Source: an uncultured Mobiluncus sp.
GTDB taxonomy: Bacteria > Actinomycetota > Actinomycetes > Actinomycetales > Actinomycetaceae
DNA length: 64,000 bases
Reading direction: 5' to 3'
Assembly: GCF_947087965.1 (NCBI RefSeq)
Contig: NZ_CAMUES010000001.1
Coordinates: 310,001 to 374,000 of the forward strand
Positions 59,601 through 64,000 of the stretch are shown piece by piece (within the stretch, counting starts at the first letter, position 1; each line of letters starts with the position of its first letter). The notes under the pieces were generated by a model. The model saw only the letters and a program-made list of their open reading frames with translations, had not been told where the DNA came from and did not search any database. The position numbers and the translations under genes were made by a program.

Positions 59601-60203
59601 CGTCCCCTGCCGCAGGAGCCCAGTGCGGCGGCTCGTTTGGGAACCTATATGCACGCGTGGATTGCCAGCCAGCTCGAAAATGAAGACGCGCTCATTTTTG
59701 ATGCCGGGATGGAAGACGGGTTCACCTCAGACCAGCGCAAGCTGCTGCACAAATGGCAACAGCATTACGCTGACCTGGAACTGCTGCGCCGCCTGCGCCG
59801 TCCACAAGTCGAATTTGACGGTGAACTCTATGTTGGGGAAGGGGTTGGTGCCGTGATTCCGCTGCGCATCGACGCACAGTTTGAGGAGGCACAAACCGGG
59901 AAAATCTGGATTCTCGACTGGAAGACCGGCCGGCGCCCGACCCCGAAGGACTATTCTCAGTGGCTGCACCAGCTGGGAATCTATCGCCTTTACTGGTTAC
60001 AGGCCCATCCCTTGACCCCCGCGGAGGACATCGTGTGTGCCTACGTGTTTCTCAATGAGGACGACCCGGAGCGCCAATTGCTCACCCTACAGGACATCCT
60101 CGACGAGCTGGGGATAACCGACTACAGTCAGAATCTCTTGATTAGTAACTTGACGGACCGTGGAAAGGAGGCCGACGAAGTTTTAGAAAAGTTTGGATAT
60201 TGA
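56628..60203 (+). CDS. adnB: AdnB subunit of helicase-nuclease
   Basis: The 1191-residue UvrD/PcrA-type helicase is fused to a nuclease domain. Q-motif region TEEQSAVITAPRGQLLVVAG leads into Walker A GAGSGKTET near residue 43. LTFTRKAAGEM is motif Ia, VFLDEFQDTS (Walker B, intact Glu) is near 319, GDPNQAIYGWRGA is motif III, and MHAAKGLEWDWV is motif V. VAFTRAKSRLLLG is motif VI. The C-terminal nuclease has WILDWKTGRRPT near 1094. AdnB is the active translocase of AdnAB. ATG 56628 is chosen because it overlaps the adnA stop. The two proteins should be made together for double-strand break repair; Ku/LigD genes are not in view. Confidence 0.94.
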   Translation: MTTSKQVKELFSAADLAALTGANPPTEEQSAVITAPRGQLLVVAGAGSGKTETIANRLVYWVINAGIVPESILGLTFTRKAAGEMAARFALRLERFASLMESVQNRQQTAKVTAVLKAADFDLDQLRQRFDTLAQRGMTPELLRHPVSVSTYDSYAGTLLTEFGTLVGRESGFTTITDAARYQIMTDVVQSWTGALGVKREGENTEHLIKNLLSLANDTNSHLVDLAEMKQTYRSYLSAAQHLRDSEGSELNGTALRHLNTILNTMEFGRNATGVIQAFNERKQELMMADFSDQTRETVRLVEQLPVVGESQRERFQLVFLDEFQDTSVAQMRFLSGIFRDCAVTAVGDPNQAIYGWRGASAASMEDFGDIFCTDPHLLLTRTLSTSWRNDEVILKVANRISAELTTAPSPGASGKARRNQSLQPSASKPLRARPGASPGIVYGIQTLTDIEQSQAVVNFFRLWQAQRVKLQSEGIPAEKLPTAAILCRAKNAIPNLAEALRRAGIPYQTRGMQGVLEDPGVRLVRAALEVTDDPEKGASLLILLDRYRLGLSDIQAVGRNPHRFTPYQIVMEGGAEVSVEAAMRLEKLRGILTELKENAAFATPLVLTRLAHRLLDLDIEQQLPGSPCQAGAYVEFLNLVRDFGRIPGATLSGFLNWLSAGEQEEASFADLDFEVDNAAVQIITMHAAKGLEWDWVAVPNLNKNTFPSGKGEIWAMRRDVLPYPLRSDRAHLPELELKTQTVLTAKGKVSSKKGLLESYREEAGQYTLREESRLAYVAFTRAKSRLLLGHCWFERQTKTERLPSKFFLVQQDPHQRIFTDADVAGGADGPDVIRQDPSAAPSVQTSGESTAEAQNLLTPFNAETFAQEATRLGIALPSVEWPETEVTSIPEKTENPNQDRFEGGVWPALPWTQTRQDLAHAYQVTEDALASGKFADGVSQDATEETERRLSQLLHQPQTRLGTGDLLGRISATGMARLAQDSEGYLLQRLRPLPQEPSAAARLGTYMHAWIASQLENEDALIFDAGMEDGFTSDQRKLLHKWQQHYADLELLRRLRRPQVEFDGELYVGEGVGAVIPLRIDAQFEEAQTGKIWILDWKTGRRPTPKDYSQWLHQLGIYRLYWLQAHPLTPAEDIVCAYVFLNEDDPERQLLTLQDILDELGITDYSQNLLISNLTDRGKEADEVLEKFGY

Positions 60204-60439
60204 GGCCGCTGCCGGATTGCCCTAGACGCGTACCGTCCCCGGCTTCGCGGAGGAGGGGACGGCAGAAGGGCGAGGGGGCCGCCCCGGTCTTGTGGCACTC
60301 CGAAGATAACGCCACCTGAGAATGAGGAAGGGACGAAGTCTGTCCCGGTCTCGTGCCGTTGAGGAACGGTAGAGAAAGGCTGGTCAGGACGGTGTCCGGG
60401 GTAGTTCGTCCCGGTGTTGCGGACCGAATCTACCCGGTC
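60204..60439. other. GC-rich structured spacer with repeated stems
   Basis: These 236 bases lie between the convergent adnB and kinase-like genes. The element CCCGGTCT (or CCCGGTGT) recurs at about 60284, 60344, 60410 and 60433. In the second and last copies it closes or follows a stem: GGGAC/GTCCC (60330-60346) and GACCG/CGGTC (60422-60439). Further stems are CCGTCCCC/GGGGACGG (60233-60262), GTGGC/GCCAC after the first copy and CCGTT/AACGG after the second. No T-run is present. It may act as terminator and RNA-stability structure for both genes, or encode a structured RNA. It is not recognisable to me as RNase P RNA, tmRNA or 6S RNA. Confidence 0.5.
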
Positions 60440-61510
60440 TTAGGCTTTATCCGGGGGCAGTGAGGAAACCTGGGTATCTGACTCCGCGGCAATCTCCGCG
60501 GTACTCTCGGAGGGGGCTTCACTCCCTTCCGAGCTACGGTCAGGAATGCTGGAGGTCTGGTCCTCGTAGAGAGGGCGGCCCGTTAGTGACAAATCTCCCT
60601 CCAGCCGCTCCAGCTGCTCGTTCAACAGGTCTTGGGCATCGGCAATTATCGAGGCATCTCCCTGGTCGACCCCCCAATTGAGCCAATTGACCAGAGCCAG
60701 CTCAATACACAGGTCGGTACGTTGACGCAAGAACGGGTCTGACCCCTCCGCGCGTCCCAAATGGTAGGCATCAAAGACTAGGTCCACGGCCTCATCCGTC
60801 AGCTCAGAAGCTACCCAGGACAAATCCTGCGAGGGGTCGCCCACGCTGACCTCGGCAAACCCGGAAATCCCCAAAATTCGGGAATCCGCGACCAGGACAT
60901 GCTGGGGCTCCAGGGAGCCGTGGACAAATGTGGGATGGAAATGCCACCAGGCATCTTCGTCAAGGGCTTGTTCCCAACGAGCCTGCAGAACTGGGGGAAC
61001 CAAACCGGTCGCGACCGCTCGGGAGAGGTTTTTGCGCAGGTCCGCACGGATATCATCTACGCTGGGGGTGGGGAAGCCCACATGAGCAACCAGGTTGGCG
61101 GGAATCTCGTGTAGCGCCGCGATGGCTTTGCCCAAGGCACGCAGCAGGTCCGGATCCTCTGCCAGCTCGTTGAACTCCAAGGGATTGCCCGGCAACTGGC
61201 GATAAACAAAGATAGAGGTCCCGTCTTTCGAGGTGGCGCTACCTTCGATACGGGGAACATCAAAAGGAAGTCGGTGCGCATCGCGGTAATTGGCCAGCAT
61301 GGTTAAAATCTTTTGCTGCTTGTCCAGGGCCGCCTCTGCATCCACATGCTTAGCGCCGACGATACTCCACCGGGCTGAGTGATTATCGAGGACGCCGACC
61401 CAGCGAAAATCAGTGTCTTCGCCCAGCGGCGGGCACAGGGACTCAACCTCAAGGTCTGGAACTGCCACGGTGGCCAAAGCCGCCAAGGTCAGAAAATCGG
61501 TATCGCTCAT
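60440..61510 (-). CDS. Aminoglycoside/macrolide phosphotransferase-fold protein, likely inactive
   Basis: The 356-residue protein has a kinase-like fold of the APH/macrolide 2'-phosphotransferase type. The catalytic loop reads FVHGSLEPQHVLV near residue 194, where active enzymes have HGD: the catalytic Asp is Ser. The metal-binding ID of the next strand (GVIDW-type) reads GISGFAEVSVGDPSQDL, so that Asp is lost too. The later GDPxxDL is kept. Phosphotransfer therefore looks impossible by the normal mechanism, and a binding or regulatory role is more likely. The C-terminal 50 residues are Ser/Glu-rich and disordered. TAAAAT lies 6 bases upstream of the ATG (leaderless). It is convergent with adnB. 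Confidence 0.82.
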   Translation of the reverse strand: MSDTDFLTLAALATVAVPDLEVESLCPPLGEDTDFRWVGVLDNHSARWSIVGAKHVDAEAALDKQQKILTMLANYRDAHRLPFDVPRIEGSATSKDGTSIFVYRQLPGNPLEFNELAEDPDLLRALGKAIAALHEIPANLVAHVGFPTPSVDDIRADLRKNLSRAVATGLVPPVLQARWEQALDEDAWWHFHPTFVHGSLEPQHVLVADSRILGISGFAEVSVGDPSQDLSWVASELTDEAVDLVFDAYHLGRAEGSDPFLRQRTDLCIELALVNWLNWGVDQGDASIIADAQDLLNEQLERLEGDLSLTGRPLYEDQTSSIPDRSSEGSEAPSESTAEIAAESDTQVSSLPPDKA

Positions 61511-61516
61511 CTCTCA

Positions 61517-61522
61517 ATTTTA
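61517..61522 (-). promoter_or_regulatory. -10 TAAAAT for the kinase-like gene
   Basis: TAAAAT on the minus strand ends 6 bases before ATG 61510; it is a leaderless candidate. Confidence 0.5.
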
Positions 61523-61584
61523 TGTCACCCTGGGGGACAAACCGTCAGACCGCTCCGGAAAGCCGGAAATCTGGCCATTTAAAG

Positions 61585-61601
61585 CCCCGCCTGGGGCGGG
61601 G
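61585..61601. other. GC-rich hairpin in the divergent spacer
   Basis: CCCCGCC and GGCGGGG (61585-61591 and 61595-61601) form a perfect 7-bp stem with loop TGG, without a T-run. It lies between the divergent kinase-like and tadA starts. Confidence 0.5.
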
Positions 61602-61671
61602 TGCGTGACCAGCCGGGAAACCTACATCGATTTTTGGCAAAACTATGGCAAACCTCAGAAAAACCTGAAGA

Positions 61672-61688
61672 TTACATGAATGTAAGAT
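61672..61688 (+). promoter_or_regulatory. Palindrome and possible -10 upstream of tadA
   Basis: TTACAT GA ATGTAA (61672-61685) is a perfect 6-bp inverted repeat with a 2-base gap. TAAGAT (61683-61688), a possible -10, overlaps its right half. A repressor bound here would block that promoter. The regulator is unknown. Confidence 0.4.
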
Positions 61689-61702
61689 GAGAATTTACCG
61701 TT

Positions 61703-62836
61703 TTGGACGGGAACCCTTGCACTGTAGCAGTAAAAAAAGCGTTTAAACTGACCGTAATTGTATTGGCTCTCAGGCGCGAGGGAGTTGTCGACTTGGGCTT
61801 AAGTTACGGGAAATTGCAGCCGCTGATGGATGATCCAGCGGTGGAAGAAATCTGGTTGAACAGTCCTTCCCAGGTGTTTTGTTCCCGCGACGGACAAGCC
61901 CACCTGACCAACCTGTTGCTGGCTGAAGACGAGGTAGAAGCCCTGGTGGAGAGGATGCTGAGAGCTTCGGGGCGGCATCTGGACTTTGTCAACCCCTGCG
62001 TGGACGCCACCTTGGAAACCGGAGAACGCTTGCACGTCGTCATTCCGCCCGTGACGGCTACCTGGTCCATCAATATCCGCAAGCACAGCGCGAAAGCGGT
62101 GCGGGTGCGGGACCTGGTTCGGCTCAACATGATGCCCGCGTGGATGGCTCGTTTCCTGGCCGAAGCGGTGCGTATCGGCCTGAATATCGTGGTGGCCGGG
62201 CCGACCCAATCGGGGAAAACCACCACGGTTCGCGCCCTGTGTGGTGAGATTCCTCCTGACCAGCGCATCATCACTTGTGAGGAAGTGCTGGAGCTCAATT
62301 TGAAAGCCCCGGACGCGGTGGCGATGCAAACCCGCAACGCCTCGATAGAAGGCCAAGGTGAGATTACTCTGCGGGATTTGGTTCGGGAAACCCTGCGGAT
62401 GCGCCCCGACCGACTCATTATCGGGGAGGTCCGCGGCGCCGAAAGCCTGGATATGCTCATCGCTCTGAACTGCGGAATCCCCGGTATGTCCACGATTCAC
62501 GCCAACACCGCCCGCCAGGCGATTACGAAACTGTCGACCCTGCCGCTACTGGCCGGAGAAAACGTGACCGCAGCATTCGTGGTGCCGACCGTAGCGGGAG
62601 CCATAGACCTGGTGGTGCAGCTGCGCGGAACCTGGCAAGGCAGCCGTGCGGTGACGGAAGTATTGGCATTAGACGGGACCCTTCACGGTGGCCAGGTCGC
62701 GGCGCACCCGCTATACAGTGCGCCACCCGATGGTGCTCAGCCAGTCAAGAACTCCGCGGATTTTGATTTTCTTTCCGCCTTCGGTTCTCGAGCCAGTCAG
62801 TTGGCGGCTATCTGGCGGGAGACACCCCATGACTAG
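61703..62836 (+). CDS. tadA: TadA/CpaF family secretion ATPase
   Basis: The type II/IV secretion ATPase is about 377 residues and would power assembly of Flp/Tad pili. Its N-terminal domain begins at about residue 32 (LQPLMDDPAVEEIWLN). Walker A GPTQSGKTTT is near 165, the Asp box ITCEEVLELNL follows, Walker B-like RPDRLIIGEVRGAE is near 235, and the His-box STIHANTA near 260. It is shorter than many CpaF proteins (over 400 aa), with little N-terminal extension. The start is uncertain: TTG 61703 has no clear ribosome binding site, and a downstream TTG or GTG is possible. It overlaps tadB by 8 bases. Confidence 0.88.
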   Translation: MDGNPCTVAVKKAFKLTVIVLALRREGVVDLGLSYGKLQPLMDDPAVEEIWLNSPSQVFCSRDGQAHLTNLLLAEDEVEALVERMLRASGRHLDFVNPCVDATLETGERLHVVIPPVTATWSINIRKHSAKAVRVRDLVRLNMMPAWMARFLAEAVRIGLNIVVAGPTQSGKTTTVRALCGEIPPDQRIITCEEVLELNLKAPDAVAMQTRNASIEGQGEITLRDLVRETLRMRPDRLIIGEVRGAESLDMLIALNCGIPGMSTIHANTARQAITKLSTLPLLAGENVTAAFVVPTVAGAIDLVVQLRGTWQGSRAVTEVLALDGTLHGGQVAAHPLYSAPPDGAQPVKNSADFDFLSAFGSRASQLAAIWRETPHD

Positions 62837-63716
62837 CTCCCTATTGACTCTGGCGGCAGTCCTCAGTGCGGTTTTCGGGATTTTCCTGGTGACGTTCGCG
62901 CCGAGACGGCATTCGGCGCACCGAGAGAGCTTTCTGAAACGCTATTGGGCGCAGCGCCGTACCCGCTTCAACGACATCACCGCGGTGAGCGGAACACGCA
63001 TTGGGTTGGAACAGTTCCTGGCGCTGTCCCTCCTGGCAGGAGTGTCGGCAGGGATTTGCCTCACCCTGGTCACCGGGCTGGTGATGGTTGGGTGGTTGGC
63101 CGGGCTGCTAGCCGCGTATCTGCCATTTTTGGGACTGCAGAGCAAACTGCATTCCGTGCAGAGTCAGCGCGGCAAAGCCTGGCCGAACCTGGTGGATAAT
63201 CTGGTTTCCGGGGTGCGGGCCGGGCTGAGTTTGGGTGAAACGCTCCTGGAAGTTGCCGCCCGAGCCCCAAAGTCGCTGCGAGTGCCTTTTGCCCATTTCG
63301 CGGCCGATTATCGAGCGGGCGGCAACCTCGATGCCTCCCTAAAAATCTTGAAGCATGAACTGGCTGATCCGGTGGGGGATCGTATCGTCGAAGCACTGCG
63401 TTTAGCTGCACAAGTGGGGGGCAACGACTTGGTGGTTCTGTTGGAGGATTTGGGTGCGATGCTCCGTGCGGAGGAACGAACTCGTGGGGAAGTGCTGGCA
63501 CGCCAATCTTGGACCGTGACCGGGGCGCGGCTGGCCGCCGCTTCCCCGTGGATTATCTTGGCACTGCTGTTGAGCCGTCCGGGTACGTTAGAGGTGTATT
63601 CCACATCGGTCGGCTCCATGATTTTGCTGGTGGGGGCGTTGGTTTCGGCGCTGGCGTACATTTTGATGCTGCGGCTGGGACGCCTGGAAGTCAGTCCGCG
63701 CACGATGCGGGAGTAG
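62829..63716 (+). CDS. tadB: TadB-like pilus assembly membrane protein
   Basis: The 295-residue type II secretion F-domain protein has two hydrophobic segments in the N-terminal third (residues 3-18, 62-98), the cytoplasmic F domain (VDNLVSGVRAGLSLGETLLE, HELADPVGDRIVEALRLAAQVGG), and two C-terminal helices. It would form the inner-membrane platform on which TadA acts. ATG 62829 is chosen (GGGAG upstream, 8-base overlap with tadA). The longer frame from 62688 lies inside tadA and is not supported. Confidence 0.88.
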   Translation: MTSSLLTLAAVLSAVFGIFLVTFAPRRHSAHRESFLKRYWAQRRTRFNDITAVSGTRIGLEQFLALSLLAGVSAGICLTLVTGLVMVGWLAGLLAAYLPFLGLQSKLHSVQSQRGKAWPNLVDNLVSGVRAGLSLGETLLEVAARAPKSLRVPFAHFAADYRAGGNLDASLKILKHELADPVGDRIVEALRLAAQVGGNDLVVLLEDLGAMLRAEERTRGEVLARQSWTVTGARLAAASPWIILALLLSRPGTLEVYSTSVGSMILLVGALVSALAYILMLRLGRLEVSPRTMRE

Positions 63717-63719
63717 ACC

Positions 63720-64000
63720 GTGGAGAACCCGTTGACCTGGATTGTCGGCAGCCTCGCTATCATTGCCGGGAGTGGGCTTATCGGGGTGTGTCTGGGACCC
63801 TGGATTCGTCAAGGCTCCTTTCCGACTTGGCGAATCACTCCTTATGTTCAGGCCGACCTGACTGTGATGGCGGCTTCTCGCGGTGATGGATTGCCGGATG
63901 ACTCTTTCCTCCATAACGGCTTGACCAGGTTTCTCACGTTTATCAGTCCCTCCAAAGATTCTGTCGAGCGCAGACTGCAACTGGCGGGTTTGCCTAGGGA
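63720..64000 (+). CDS. tadC: TadC-like protein, truncated by window end
   Basis: An open frame from GTG 63720, 3 bases after the tadB stop, runs off the window. The visible 93 residues start MENPLTWIVGSLAIIAGSGL (first transmembrane segment). They continue through a hydrophilic stretch to SPSKDSVERRLQLAGLPR, the DxVERRLxxAG pattern that precedes the F domain in TadB/TadC proteins. Position third in tadA-tadB-tadC order supports the call. The pilin and prepilin peptidase genes would be expected beyond the edge. Confidence 0.75.
   Translation, partial: MENPLTWIVGSLAIIAGSGLIGVCLGPWIRQGSFPTWRITPYVQADLTVMAASRGDGLPDDSFLHNGLTRFLTFISPSKDSVERRLQLAGLPR

Noticed and set aside
60204..60439. RNase P RNA, tmRNA or 6S RNA
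   Set aside because: I could not find the conserved cores of these RNAs on either strand; only repeated local stems are visible.

Overview
The window is chromosomal DNA from a Gram-positive actinobacterium. The gene set supports this: DUF3117, DUF3107, a ferritin-like MiaE-type protein, the AdnA/AdnB helicase-nuclease pair, an EttA/SSB-paralogue pair, a PEGH-type Nei glycosylase, and surface proteins with an LAxTG sorting motif. GC content looks moderate (mid-50s percent by eye). Together with the LAATG-anchored and CWB2-repeat surface proteins this suggests Actinomycetaceae, perhaps Mobiluncus or a close relative; the genus is an inference. Almost every gene is a recognisable housekeeping gene. 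I see no prophage, insertion sequence or CRISPR array.

Layout. 1-597: no gene, but a 50-bp direct repeat and a chain of perfect hairpins next to tRNA-His. 598-3052: tRNA-His, oligoribonuclease, a ROK-family regulator and tRNA-Arg. 3053-10038: SSB paralogue, ettA, malQ and an orphan PTS EIIC-like membrane protein with a long Pro/Tyr-rich tail. 10186-16175: two large metallopeptidases (PepN and an M13 enzyme), a lipoprotein and a GNAT acetyltransferase. 16351-19266: folC, an orphan DhaL, ndk. 19368-28856: smc, ftsY, ffh, an amidohydrolase and nei, i.e. chromosome condensation and the signal recognition particle pathway plus base-excision repair. 28974-34531: ispG, a DyP peroxidase, a small membrane protein, then a ZTP (pfl) riboswitch controlling a glyA-folD one-carbon operon that ends at a strong terminator. 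34547-38826: LAATG surface protein, exonuclease III, YihY-family membrane protein, 2'-5' RNA ligase family protein. 38889-42923: manC, LOG-family hydrolase, DUF3117, an O-methyltransferase and Mrp. 43014-49838: acyltransferase with SGNH domain, PHP phosphoesterase, aminopeptidase P, a membrane protein and a DEAD-box RNA helicase. 49977-61510: a secreted CAP-like/CWB2 protein, MiaE-like protein, DUF3107, adnA, adnB, a structured GC-rich spacer and a kinase-fold protein lacking its catalytic Asp. 61703-64000: start of a Tad (Flp pilus/type II secretion-like) locus, tadA-tadB-tadC, cut off by the window edge.

How it works together. Several groups look co-transcribed or translationally coupled: glyA-folD (4-base overlap), adnA-adnB (4-base overlap), DUF3117-O-methyltransferase (1-base overlap), ffh-amidohydrolase-nei, DEAD helicase-membrane protein and tadA-tadB-tadC. 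A recurring signal is a TANNNT -10 hexamer lying only 5-8 bases upstream of the start codon, usually with no Shine-Dalgarno sequence. About fourteen genes show this, so leaderless mRNAs appear common here, and I used the signal to choose several starts. The less ordinary items are the EIIC-like protein, the degenerate kinase, the repeat/hairpin field at the left edge, the tandem-stem spacer at 60204-60439 and the ZTP riboswitch.
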